In this document: one piece after another, positions 10,931 to 22,833 of the stretch
Layout: every line of letters begins with the position of its first letter
How positions within the stretch are numbered: position 1 is the first letter of the stretch
Source of the DNA: Calvatia gigantea
Taxonomy: Eukaryota; Basidiomycota; Agaricomycetes; Agaricales; Lycoperdaceae
Direction of reading: 5' to 3'
Length of the DNA stretch: 64,000 nucleotides
Assembly: GCA_025093985.1 (NCBI GenBank)
Contig: JACAAK010000001.1
Span: forward strand, 2,604,001-2,668,000
The notes under the pieces: model-generated
What the model was told of the DNA's origin: nothing
The model's input: the letters and a program-made list of their open reading frames with translations, nothing else
Databases searched by the model: none
Position numbers and translations under genes: made by a program

Positions 10931-13900
10931 TCAAGTTACACTTGACTGTGTTTGGGTTTCGGTCTGGGGTTGGGGGAGACTTTGTCCTGGATTTGGTTGG
11001 ACTGGTGACTGATAATTCTGACTCGGCTGGGTCTTTGACTTCTTCGACTTCCGTTCTTCCGCTCCCTCAGTGACACTGGCCTCAGGTGCGCGCGATCGCT
11101 TGAGGCCCCGATTGCGAGATGGCTTGCGGGGCGGGTTGTAGTCGGATGTATCAGACGCCGGGGAGGTTCCATCATCGTCGGTCGAAGGCTTGTACGCAGC
11201 GGCGTCTTGTCCCAATCGCCGGGCACGTTTGCGGGAAAAGGCCGACACCTCGGGTTTCGGGGGTGGGTCGCCTTGTCTTATCATGTCCTCCATCTCTATT
11301 CCGGGTGCCTTCCCCGCTGGCTTTGGGGGTGAAGCTTTCTCGTCCTCGGTCTCCGTTACAGTGGAGAGTTCTTCTATATCTGATCCCCCAAGTATTTGTT
11401 GCAAGACTGAAGTAGACGAAGAAGCAATGGAGCTGCCCTGAGACACTGAGCGTCCGGAAATGGAATCTCGCCGCCTGTCAGTGGGGTTCTCGCCAGCCGA
11501 TTTCGGGTGCCTCGTCTTTGACTTCGGTATTGCCTTCTTTTCCGGCTTCAATGGCTTGCGGACAATTTGTTCCTCAGGCTTAGGGAGGTAAAACACCTCA
11601 TTCTCTCGCAAGATCTCCGTGCCTACAAGCTGTCGCATTACCCACAACAAATAGGGCTCAAAATCAAGTGTCTGGATATCATCCACGATGCGTGTGTCGC
11701 CTTGAATGATAGCTTCTCCGTGGTCCTCAATCTCCTCCTCTGCAATCAGGGTTTCGTCATTCAGACTGCAGCCGGGGACAAGAAAGTCGATGCGGGGACC
11801 ATCCTCCGTTTTTGGAAGGCTGATCTTGTGGTAGCGACAATGAGAGCGTGTGACAGGAGAACTTGTGCTTAATGATGGGACTGAAGGTGCCTTAGTGAGC
11901 ACATCTTCAGCTCTAAGTATGCCGCTATGGGAACGAGGCACTGAAGCTGGTTTAAGCAATTGTTTATGCAACTGTTCCTGTACTGTGGTAGGGGCGTTGT
12001 TCCGCTTTTTTCGGGAATGGGCGTGAAGGAAGGGTCGGGGTTCGGTACTTGCAAGGGGAGGGTGAGTTGGTGAGGGTTGGGTAAGGAAGGAGGTATCACT
12101 GATGACAGTGGAAGCAACAGAAGGTGACCTCGATGGGGGATCGAAAAGATTGCGTTTTCTACTACTCTCCTTACGAGGGCGGGATCCTTTCGTTGTGGAA
12201 CGTGAACTAGTGGCTTTTCTTTTTGTTTGTCCCATAAAAATGGACTTCGGAGTAAGAGGCGGGAGGTCATTGGTAGAGGCATCAGAACGGCTACGTTTCC
12301 GCTTGCCAGGTCTCAACGCAGTGGATCCATGCTCGTGGTCGGAATCATTATCAGCATTATAAGGATCTTCCACTGATATGTGGACCTTGCGTTTCGGTCC
12401 TTCAGCCATGGTTTCAGCAGTCGGTTGGACCATCTCCTTGATAACAAGGGATAGCCTTTTAGGGGGGAATTTTTCCGTGGTCCCATTGGCATGCTCTGTT
12501 ACTACGCCTTTCCCCTCCTGTGGTGAAGAATAAACCGGCGCGGCAATTTGGTTGAGCGGCTGTACCTGCTTATGTTGTAGCGAATAAACAGGCACAGAGA
12601 CCTGTTCAAGGGCTGAAGGGCCAGGTGTTGATGTATGGCTTTGCCACTTGAGGGTTGAGGTTCGGGAAAGCGTATACTCGGCGGCCGCGGCATGATAGGG
12701 GAGGTCACCCAAGCGATGGGATCTTGGCGCACCGATTGGTTGGCTGGGCGGTGGTGGTTGAGGCGATTGGACTTGGACCTCAGCTTGAACGGAAGATGCT
12801 GGGTTATCCTGGGACTTTTCGTGCGCAGACTCGGCTCTGCGTTCGCTAGCCGATTAGATGTTGGACACTGAATAAATGTATTCACTCACAGTTCATTCCC
12901 ATTCTCCCATTCGTCCCTCGGTTCATGTGACACAGTTTCGGCAACATTGGCTTCGCTCCCGCTCTCCTCATCTTTGGGTGTGGTGTCTGGGGGTTCCCCG
13001 GGCGCCACTAGGCTGTCATTCCCCATTAACTTAAAGGGATCTTCTTCACCTTCAGTAAGTTCCTTTTCTGCCTCGCTTCCACGGATGACCGTCTCCTCGG
13101 GTGTACCGGAGATCTCAATAGCCTTTTTCATGGACGGTTTTTGAAGCTCCACTCCTTTTCCCTGAGGGCCCGTTTCCTCGATGTCCTTTCCAACACTCTC
13201 TTCACTCGCTCTTCCACCGGCGTTTGACTGCAAAACCACAAACTCTGGATCAGCCTCTCCATCCGCATCCGTATCTGATTCAGGTTCATCCACAAGGAAC
13301 TCATTAATCAACGCATCGGCCTCTGCCTCGATATCTATTATGTCCTTCTCGACCTCCATCATTCGCTCTCCCGCTTGATCCGTTTCAGCTTCGACTGGAA
13401 TCAGAGTGATTGGATTTGGAGGTAGGGGATTTGGCTCAAGGTCAGCCACATTACGGAAGGCAGCTTCGCCCAATTCCTTTTCGGCGGGAGAGGCAGAAGA
13501 CAATGAGTTATCTTGTTCGGTGTCTTCCTCTGAACCTTCCTCAGCCACGACCCGGTTTGGTGGCCCAGGAGTGGAAAGACTGTATGGGTACGGGTCACTG
13601 AAAAGAGTAGGCTTGCCGGCAACTGTTGCGACTGGGAGGGAAGTTGGTACGCTGTCCGCCGAAGCTTGATCATCAGCTGCAGAACGCATAAAAGCTCCGG
13701 CGTCGGATGGCGAAGATATGCCGACGGTCAGTTGTTGCTGGTCAGCGCCTTCCTCCTTTGGTATTGCAACAATGGGGGAATTGGGCACTGCATCCAGATG
13801 TTGAAGGGTGGGAGATGCTCCGGGCGGAGAGGGCCCTCTCAGCACGTTCGGGTCTGTCTTGAGGGCTCTCAAAACCGTTGGCTTAACAGCAATAGAAACT

Positions 13901-16900
13901 GGAATCAGCCCAAGTCCTGGTGTACTAACTGGGCTGAGGACCTTTTGGGATGTACCAGGAGGCTGAATGATCGAAGGAAGGCCGCCATTGGGAGGCGTAG
14001 GGAGGTTTGATTGGCTGGGTGCACCCAAATCTATCGCGGCACTTGCTATCGCAGAACTCCCGGGTTGTGCAAAGTAGTCGTCGTCTGGTTCTGGTGACGG
14101 ACTAGGGAGGGCATGGGCGGAAGATATATTATTAGCACCTGTTTCCTGAGCCGCATGCTGTACTTCGTTGAGTGTGTCCAGATCCGCGACGTCAGCATCA
14201 TCAGCCACCCACTGGGCCTCCTCAGCGATAGAAAAGAACTCTTCATGAGAAATTGCGCCTTGTCGCACTTCGGCCCGCTCAACATCTGAAGCAGTCTCCT
14301 CAACATAACCTTTTTCGATCGTTGGTGTCATAACCTCGTCGGATTTAACACTCGTAATACCAATGCTCATATCACGCTGTGGGTCCTTTTTGTTCTTCAG
14401 TCGAAATAAAAAGTGGCAAACATAGATAAAGAGACATACCTCTGAGCCGCGGTATTCTGAGTCTGTAAACGGTTCTTCAACACTGTACGCAGGTTGCTCG
14501 CTTGTGTTGAACAAAATATGATCCTTGGGGAGATGGGCAGTATCTTCTTCTTCAACGGCGACGGCGATACTTTCGGCATCCTTTAGAGCTTCTTCGAGTG
14601 TCTCGATTGCGGGCTCTTCCATTCCCGAGATTGATACGTCCACATCAATAACGATAGGCTCAACGCTCGCTTCGAATCCTTTGGGAGTTGCCTCCCGAAT
14701 GACAGGATGGCATGGCTACGGGAGGAGAACTGGGTCGCGGTGCCTTGGCACCCTCATCGAATTCAGGAATAACGGCTAGCTTGGGGGAGAGAGGTTGCTC
14801 TTCAAAGTGCACCGTTTTTTCGGCAGCGGGCGAATTTTTCCGTGACTGGACAAGGGGTGTGGCGGTTTCAACATTAATCACAAACTCTTCAGGAGGGCTA
14901 CCAGCATCGTGTTCTGCGTAAGTCCCTTAGTTCTCACAGCCAAAAAATCAACGATTAAAAATACCGGGCATACCTTCAGGTTCCTCAATGGATATCTTGA
15001 CTTCCTTCTCACCCTCGTTCTCATCTTCAATTTCGATGACTTCGGAAGGCATAGTGTATCCCTCGGATGTGACTGGCTCAGCTAGCGCCTCCGATGTGGG
15101 CTCCCTGTCCATGTCTATGGTCGGGTAAGATGTACGGCACAAGCGATAGACATTTTTAAAAAACTTACCATCTGCATCGACCTCATCGTCAGGATAGGCC
15201 AGATCACTGGTCATTAGGGGGTACGCTCCGGGTTCATCCAACTCATCCCATTCATCCGCTTCGTCGTCATCAAGATCTTCTTCAAGAATCACACTCCCTC
15301 CTCGAGTGTGTGTCTGCACCCGTGTATGGATTGTGTTATGGCCGCCAAAATCGAGATGTGTCCGGACTCCCTCGAGCCCGAATGCCTCTCTGGTTCCATC
15401 CATTGTGTGCTGTAAACTTGCAACAGGAACTTCAAGGTATGAATGTAATGGAGTATTTGAAGCGTCCACCAAAACATGGTGGTCAAACTCTTGTTGAGGA
15501 GGTGCGGGAGAGAAGCCCGAGTTTGATTCTCCAGTCCCAAGGATAATATCTGAAAAGCCTCGGTTCAGAAAAATAGGAATAGGTTGGTATCTAGAAAGAC
15601 GACTTACGATCAGGGTCAGATTGGATGTCAGTATCGTCAGACACCTCGATGCGGTCGTGCGGACCAGTGACGCCGTCGGTCACGGCCGAAGGCTCAGCGG
15701 GTGGTGTCGGAAGGAAAGCCACTTCGGATGGTGTTTGTTCGTTGCTCTCAGCTGTCGTTGGTTGAGGGGTGATTGTGGAGAAGACAGGATGGCTTCCTTC
15801 ACCAGCGTGCTGGCCAACTGGATGTGGCACTCCTGCTGCAGTTCCTTGCGCCGCAACTTCGTTGGCTGGGATAAAAATTTCCTCGGGAGGTTGTTCAAGG
15901 ACCTCAAAGACGAACAGCTTCTCACCCGCAGGTTCTTTCTTGAGTTGTACTTCCTTCTCTACCTTGTCGTCTTTCTCTTCCGTGTGCGCCTCTGTTTCCT
16001 CTTCTTCCTGGGTCCCCTCGTTTTGTTGAGGATGACGAACGGGTGGCATAGGGGATTCGGCCTCGTCATCAGAGTCTATCATGATAGGCTCCTCAGTCGT
16101 TCCAGAACCAGTAAGTTCTTTTCCGAGGCCGAATGGCACATGTTGACGACCGAAAGATTGCTGGCCTCGCGCATCTGATACCACACGAGACATAAAAGCA
16201 CCGCGTCGAGCATAAGAATGTTGGAGTCTGTTGAATAAATGCTCATTTTCGTCGAAGTTGTCGGAGCCCCTTGCTTCGTCCCCTTCCATCTCTTCAGCTT
16301 CCATTTCATATTCTAGTTCCCCTTCGCCGTCTTCCCCCTCTTCCTCGTTCTCCTCGAATTCGGCATTGTTGGCGACATCAGGAGAAGGGAACCCACTTCC
16401 ATCGTCGTTGATGCCTAGACGGTGAGCACTGAGACGACCACGAGCATTGGGGACAACTTCGCCTCCGGCGTAGTAATCTTGAGCGTATCTTTCAACCTCT
16501 GCCCAGGGATCCCGAATGTCCACAAGGTCGGTCGTTGGTTCTGCCTTGAAAATTGAACGTGGGGGGAACGCTAGAGTAGATAAATTTTAGTATAATGGGT
16601 ATGCCAAGAAAAATAGAAAACTTCATACAAGTGTCATCGTCAGAGGGCTGGACCTCCTCAAACCCTTGGGCCTTTGTCTCGCCATATTCCTCGACTTGTT
16701 TAGTGTCCTCTTCGAACCGGGCAGGGGAAGAAGGGGCATCCGCAACCTCTTCGTCGGAGAGGAATTCGTCTTCTTGTTGGCGTTGGTATTTCATGCCAAA
16801 AGATCCAACTTCATCGTCCGGCAATAAGTCGGCACCTCCCTCTTCGTCTCCGTATTCTTCTTCCCCCTCTTCTTCTTCCTCATCTCCTATAAGTCCTTCG

Positions 16901-17712
16901 TCCTCTGCCTGGACCGACCCGATCTCGTCCACGTCTTCACCTTCATATCTACCGGTTATGAGCCTTTGTCGCTTCCGACCCCGGTTATCCCGTACATTTG
17001 CCGAGTGTTCGGAGTCATACTCCTCATTGTCTTGCTCCTCCCCCTCTTGTTCCTCCTCCTCCTCCTCCTCCTCCTCCTCTTCTTCTTCTTCGCTACGTTC
17101 CTCCGCTCCTTCCCCCTCTTCTTCTCCTTCTTCAGAGTCCTCAAACTCGAGGATATGCTCGTCCTCTTCGTCCTCCGAGAGTATTTCGATGGGCTGGTCT
17201 TTCTCGCCATACTTAGGACCTAAACCTGGCCCCTCTCTCGGATCGCGTCCCTTTCCCTTATCAACTGCCCGACGCGCTTTGACTTCCGCAAATGAGTCTT
17301 CCACATAACTATCCGCCTCCAAGTAATCATTTTCCACTTCCCGCGCAGATTCGGCCACAAGGCCACTGGGTGGTGATATATCCGAAGTTGTTGAAGATGA
17401 CGAAGCATGAGGCTGGTCGATATCCTCATAGCCAAGTGCCTTTTTAAGATCTCCAGTAAGATTTCCGATCCACGTGTCAAAGTCCCTTTCTGAAAACTTG
17501 TCAAAGGGGTTGTGGACGGGTGGTCTTGGTATTTTTGGGTTGAAGGGTTGATATCTGGAATTTGAAGAGGGGGTTGGGTGAGGTGCGCCCGGGTAATTTG
17601 GCGTGTTGAAAGTGTGTGCCATGATTGGCGCCTGGTCAGAGAGAGACACAGAAGAGACACGAGCGGCGCTAGAAACGGTTTGAGTGCCTTGAGTGAGAGT
17701 GGAGAAGGTCAA
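10931..17712 (-). CDS. Very large acidic low-complexity protein, probably nuclear
   Basis: A chain of six or more exons (17712-16628, 16573-15607, 15550-14950 with an inner intron, about 14920-14450, 14390-12890, about 12845-10931) encodes roughly 2,100 residues. The start shows MAHTFNTPNYPGAPHPTP at 17622, which is preferred if the TATA box at 17731 is used; an upstream ATG lies at 17712. An early helix-like block, NPFDKFSERDFDTWIGNLTG, may be its best-conserved part. The rest is Glu/Asp/Ser/Pro-rich with a long poly-Glu run. The C-terminal third has basic nuclear-signal clusters (GKRKRSRS, KRKATSSRS, RNRGLKRSRAPE) and one ordered-looking block, FEPYLLWVMRQLVGTEIL. I do not recognise a family. 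Near 14705 the frame must change (MPS to VIREATPKGFE) without a usable intron, so a frameshift or sequence error is likely. Confidence 0.7.
17045..17095 (-). repeat. GAG/GAA trinucleotide repeat coding poly-Glu
   Basis: On the plus strand this reads as an uninterrupted run of CCT triplets followed by CTT triplets. In the minus-strand gene it encodes about 14 consecutive glutamates inside a longer acidic stretch. It probably varies in length between strains. It creates long shadow ORFs rich in Ser or Pro/Leu on the plus strand. Confidence 0.9.
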
Positions 17713-18126
17713 GCAAAGCGGGTGACGTAATATATATCCAACACGTGCCCAATTCTTCCATATTTCAGTTGTTCTCAGAATAACACCCGTGTGCCCAGTT
17801 ACTCACTTGCTGAGATTCCAAATGAGCCTATTTCGCGCACTCTGGCTTCCCCTCCGCCGCTGGAAGTCTTGCGCGCTAATAAGCACTCTGGCCTCGCCCT
17901 TGCTTTAATAGATTCTTTCATTCAGAAGTCATCATGGTCTGCGGGCAACATCTTCGACCAATCAAATTTTGCCATGGGTGGCGGCCTCAAATGTCAAAAC
18001 TCAATATTCGGTCCTGGTAATTACGAACACCTTGTTATCCCTGTTGTCCCAAGCGTAGCTTGACGGACGGCCCCCGTCCCGTCCTCAATCTTCTTTCCCT
18101 CAGTCTCCACGCTTGCCACGTCGTCC
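17713..18126. promoter_or_regulatory. Divergent intergenic promoter region
   Basis: This 414-bp gap separates the starts of the acidic protein gene (leftward) and the CSC1/OSCA gene (rightward). Close to the leftward gene are a CRE/ATF-like TGACGTAA (17723-17730), a TATATAT (17731-17737) and an E-box CACGTG (17742-17747), packed within 25 bp. Their use is inferred from position and motif only. Confidence 0.4.
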
Positions 18127-21100
18127 ATGGTCCAAGTCGACACCGATGGTATCAAAGAGGTATTCGATGCAGGAAGGAAGTTGGAGCCCACCGCAGTTGG
18201 CCTGCAGTGGGTTTTGATGGGCGCTCTCTTTGTGAGTGCCAACCCGTGGTCCCCCTTGCCTGCATGACCTACTCAAACTTGCTCAGTTCACAACCATCTT
18301 CATCTTCAATGCGCTCCGCCCAAGTAACAAAGTACGCATCACTATTTAGCCATCGTCTGAATATGTAATTCAATGGTCGATTAGATCGTCTATCAACCAA
18401 AGGTCAAGTACCACGCTGGCGACAAAGCCCCACCCCGAATATCCAGCGGTTTCTTTGGTTGGGTCGCTCCCCTGGTCCGAACAAAAGACCCAGAATTGGT
18501 TCAGAGAATTGGCGTCGACGCCGTCGTCTTTCTTCGTTTCGTCCGCCTCCTCCGATGGCTATTTCTCATTATCGCAATAGTCTCCTGCGGCACCCTGGTC
18601 CCCATCGACTACATCTACAACATCCAACATCGTCCCCCAGGCTTAAATGTCCTCAGTGCTATGAGCATCAGAGATGTTAAAGGCCCCATGCTCTACGCGC
18701 ATGTTGGCATCACTTATTTTATCACACTCGTGGTTATCCTACTCGTAAACCATTACTGGAAAGGGGTTCTTGAGCTGCGTTCCCAGTGGTTCCAATCCCC
18801 AGAATACCTTTATTCTTTCTATGCCCGAACTTTATGCATAACCCAGGTACATCCCCGGTACCAATCCGACCAGGGCATTGCCAACATTTTGGCGTCAGTC
18901 AGGATGCCTTATCCAGCCACTGCAGTTCATATTGGCAGGCACGTAGGGAAGTTACCCGAGTTAATCGAGTATCACAACGACACGGTCAGGGACCTGGAAC
19001 GTGTGCTGGTCAAATATCTGAGGAAAGGAAAATTGGGGAGGAAAAGGCCAACAATACGCGTCGGAGGATTCTGCTGCTGTGGCGGTCAAAAGAGAGATGC
19101 TATCGCGTTCTATACGTGCGTCGTTTTCTTAAATGTCCCCAAAGTATCTGCTGACGTTCTGATCAGTAACAAACTGAAGAAGACTAAAGCTACTATCCAT
19201 GAGTATCGTGCTAGCATTGATACACGCAAACCAACCAACTATGGTTTTGTGTCATTGGCAGCTGTCCCTTACGCCCATACCGTCGCGAAAGAGTTGGCAG
19301 GAAAGCATCCCAGAGGAGTCGACATTGATCTCGCTCCCAATCCTCGTGATATAGTACGCAAGCTACCCCATTTGTTTCTTTAGTTCCGACAATAACCTCT
19401 GACCAGATATGGAACAATATCTCCGAGATGCGGGGAACGAGGGTATGGAAGAAAGTTGTCGGCTTCCTTTGGCTCGCGTTCATCTGTATCTTGAGCCTCG
19501 TACCCCTATTCTTCGCAGCTACCCTCGCTAACTTGGACGTTGTAAGTTTTCTCCGTGCCAAGCACATTATGTCGCATTCTGAGTTGACATTTTCGCAGAT
19601 TACTCAAACCGGGTATCTACCTTTCTTGACGACATGGTCTGAATCATCCCCATGGACGTACACCATCGCGTCCGCCACTCTTCCTCCTCTCGCGGCCGGG
19701 ATAACAACATTCTTCCTCCCAAGGATTATGCGAAAATTATCAAGTTATATGGGAGCTTTCACGCGTTCGCATTTAGATCGTGCAGTCATAGCCCGTTATT
19801 TCGCATTCCTAGTCATCAGTCAGCTGTTCATCTTCACCCTTATTGGCGTCGGATTCAGTGCGTTGCATTGCCCCACCCCCGCGGAAATGACATTGACACA
19901 CCGATGACAGATTTATTACTGGAAATCATCAAGGTCCTCCAGAAGCCAGGTGCCAGTCTCAAGACAGTGTTCGCAACTTTTAACCGTATTTGTCTATTTG
20001 CTTGCCACCAACCCTTCTGGCTCATAAAATCATCAGAGCTTCCTCGGAATATTAGCCGTACCTACGTCAATCAGGCTGCTTATTGGCTAAAGTGGTTCCC
20101 GTATGTCAATATTTTGATAGATTGAATTCCGAAGTACTGACCGTACTATCAGCTTGCGTGCCCTCTTGACGGTGATCGATCTTGCCCAAATCCCGAGTCT
20201 TATCTGGATCCCCCTGAAAACCTAGTACGCATTTCATCAATTAAGACTCCTGTCTGATGGTGTCTCATGTCATCTCACATTGCTGTTAAGCTTCTTTGGA
20301 CGAACACCACGCGATATTCGTGAATGGACAAAACCGCCAACCTTCGAATATGCCATTTATTAGTAAGATGCCCCTAACTTGAGCCGCCGCGCCTCCGCTA
20401 ACGAGCGATTATTTCCAGTTCCAATCTTGTGGGTCTACATGTGTATCAGAAATACGCTCGTGCTTACAGAAAAAATAGTTGCTTTGTGCAGCTGTTGGTC
20501 TCCTCTTCGCGCCTTTAGCACCCTTGGTAGCTTTGGCTGCCGCCCTAGTGCTCTGGGGGTCTACCTGGGTTTACAAGTACCAACTTATCTACATCTTCAC
20601 GACGGAGGCGGAAACGGGAGGGGTGCGTTCCCGTTATACGGGTCTTGGGGGTTTACTAATCATTGCTTGTGTCATAGCGGTTGTGGAATGTAGTCGTCAA
20701 CCGTTTGCTCTGCTCTGTCGTCTTCATGCAATTATTAATGATCCTCAGTGAGTAGTTCCTTGTCCCGAACTATGACAGACACACATTTAAACTGAACCCC
20801 GTCCTTCAGCGATTGGGTTACAATATGACTTCGCGCTCAAGCAGACGCTATTGATTGTTCCTTCCGTGCTGATCATACTACTCTTCAAATTATATATCGA
20901 CAGGGCCTACCTTCGTCGGTTTAGGTACTTCACCCCCAGACCAGAAGATTTGGCAAAAATAGCACAATACTCCGCCAACGCAGATGCAATGTCACATAAA
21001 TTAGAAAGGAGGTTCGGGCATCCTGCATTACATACAGAACTCTTCACCCCGATGTTGCACCAGAAGATGATGCCCCTCTTACGAGAGGTATATACGGGCA

Positions 21101-21715
21101 GGGTTGAAGACAGCGAAGAGGAGAAGCCGTTTATGAATTATCAACCTGTACAAGGGGGCGGAATGAGACGGGGAGGTGTTGGTTCTGCACCTGGTTCCAC
21201 ACCCAATTCTGCCGTCCCTGGCTCACCTGGAGGTCTCAGTCTGGAAGTAATGTCGCAAGTGCTATTTGACGTTCTATTCCGCGGTGTCGACCAGGTGAAT
21301 ATGATTTATCATTTTATTCCTTTTTTTTTCGTCTAATCTTTCCATCCAGAACGATTTGGAATACGACCCGACGTTATATGCACAAGACTTTAGTGACATC
21401 GATTGGGAAGCAAACTTTTCTCCTCCGCCTTACGAGCAACAGCAACGGCCAAGACAAAGAGCGCGACTGAGTCGAATGAGTCAAACGTCGAGTGGTATCA
21501 GGCAAGAAGAACGCCAAGGATTTTTCGGCTCAGAGTCAGAATATCGACCCCCGAGCGGCGCTGGGTACCACCCATATCCACCAAATCGAGCTTCATACCC
21601 TCAGTTTGCTGGTCATGGGCAGGAGGGTTCTCATGATTCCTATGGGCCTCGCCATTATTCTAGTTGGACTGCTGGAGGGACATACCCAAATCAGGGATAC
21701 TATGGACAGTTTTGA
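18127..21715 (+). CDS. CSC1/OSCA-type calcium-permeable channel, paralogue 1
   Basis: A large membrane protein of the CSC1/OSCA/TMEM63 family, which are hyperosmolality- or stretch-gated cation channels of the plasma membrane or endomembranes. The order is N-terminal membrane helices (VGLQWVLMGALF, then FTTIFIFNALRPSN), VKYHAGDKAPPRISSGFFGW, further helices after RIGVDAVVFLRFVRLLRWLF, and the long cytosolic PHM7-type loop with SPEYLYSFYARTL. Next come IWNNISEMRGTRVWKKVVGF, a run of helices including AGITTFFLPRIMRKLSSYMG and FGRTPRDIREWTKPPTFEY, and the final pore helices (LFAPLAPLVALAAALVLWGS). The cytosolic tail starts RFGHPALHTELFTPMLHQKM, then DLEYDPTLYAQDF, and is Gly/Tyr/Pro-rich, ending YYGQF. 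More than ten short introns join in frame. The start at 18127 (MVQVDTDGIKEVFDAG) gives a short extracytosolic N-terminus. The second copy at 50447-54380 is clearly diverged. Confidence 0.93.
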
Positions 21716-21877
21716 ACCTTTTTCATTTAGGTCGTCATCGTTAATTACTATCATTGGGTTTTGTTCATAGTTCATTTTGTATTGCTATCTCCTAGCCATG
21801 GACTAAGCAGGCCGTGCACCGCAAGATAATGGATACAAATGTGTTGACTTCATGTGACTGAGTCCGGGAGGCTGTGG

Positions 21878-22833
21878 ATGACGTATGCCACTTTAAATTC
21901 ACCCATGTCCGAGTTAGACTCCCCGCTGCCCTCGACCCCTCTGAACACCCTTGACTCCTACATTTCATCTTCAAGACAGCTACAAGCACCGCAGGCAATT
22001 GCGACCTCGGCGGAGATCCGCGACCGGGGGTCCACATTCATCGCACATATCTTCTCCGCAAGCACCCCAGAACAGGCTAAATCCCACACGAAACACGTCA
22101 AGAATGTCCTACACGGAAATAGAAAGGCCACGCATGAGATAGCAGCTTGGAGATGTATGGTAGCAAAGCCCGGGTGCACGGGTTTGGGAGGTCCAGATGA
22201 GTTCGAGTTGGTTTCTGGAAGTACGGATGACGGCGAGAGATGGGCTGGTGATAGGGTTCTCAAAGTTATGCAGGGTTTGGCTGTTATCGATGCTGTAGTG
22301 GTTGTCAGTCGCTGGTGAGTCACTTTTCGGGGTCTCTTTCGAAATCCTTTGTTGCTTATTGTACGCCACTCAAACGCCGGCATTTATATTCGGCTCTTTG
22401 CTGTACTGTGGGGTACATCATGGCACTGTGGCCTAGGTATGGCGGAACGCTTCTCGGTCCCTCGAGGTTCGATCACATTGAAACCTGTACTGCGGAAGTT
22501 TGTCGAACATTCAAACGCTCTGAGGAGCTGAGGGAGTCTATTGCAACTCTGGAGACTCTTGATGTGCTTCTGGAAGGTATTCGGGAGGAACTAAAGACAG
22601 CGCAACGGGATGCTTCGCAGAGCAGTGCAAACTCCGAGCCATCGTCATTCCCGCGTTCGCGAGAAAAGGGGAATCCCCGGGATGACGCTGCAGAACAGAA
22701 GGAGAAGAAGAAACCGGATTATTCGCCGATTAACCTCCCAAAAGCGCGCCGATTAATAAAAGCACGGGAAAACGCTATCAAATGGGTGAAGGAGTCCATC
22801 CATGAATTGCGTAAATCGAGGAGCACAAAGTAA
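21878..22833 (+). CDS. IMPACT-domain (UPF0029/YIH1-like) protein
   Basis: Two exons. Exon 1 (21878 to about 22315) starts MTYATLNSPMSELDSP, with an alternative ATG at 21905, and contains STFIAHIFSASTPEQAKSH and HEIAAWRCMV, the opening of the IMPACT domain. A clean intron (gtgagt to cctag, ending 22437) splits a Trp codon so that VVVVSRW continues YGGTLLGPSRFDHIE, the family signature with the conserved GG and LG--RF. The C-terminal 130 residues are charged, with coiled-coil tendency (LDVLLEGIREELKTAQ) and a basic end. Relatives inhibit Gcn2 activation by competing for Gcn1, but those carry an N-terminal RWD domain that is absent here. This is therefore an IMPACT-only form of unknown role. Confidence 0.85.

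Noticed and set aside
16595..17308. 237-codon plus-strand Ser-rich ORF
   Set aside because: It is the antisense shadow of the Glu-rich exons; Glu codons GAG/GAA read as Ser/Pro/Leu codons on the other strand. No independent motif.
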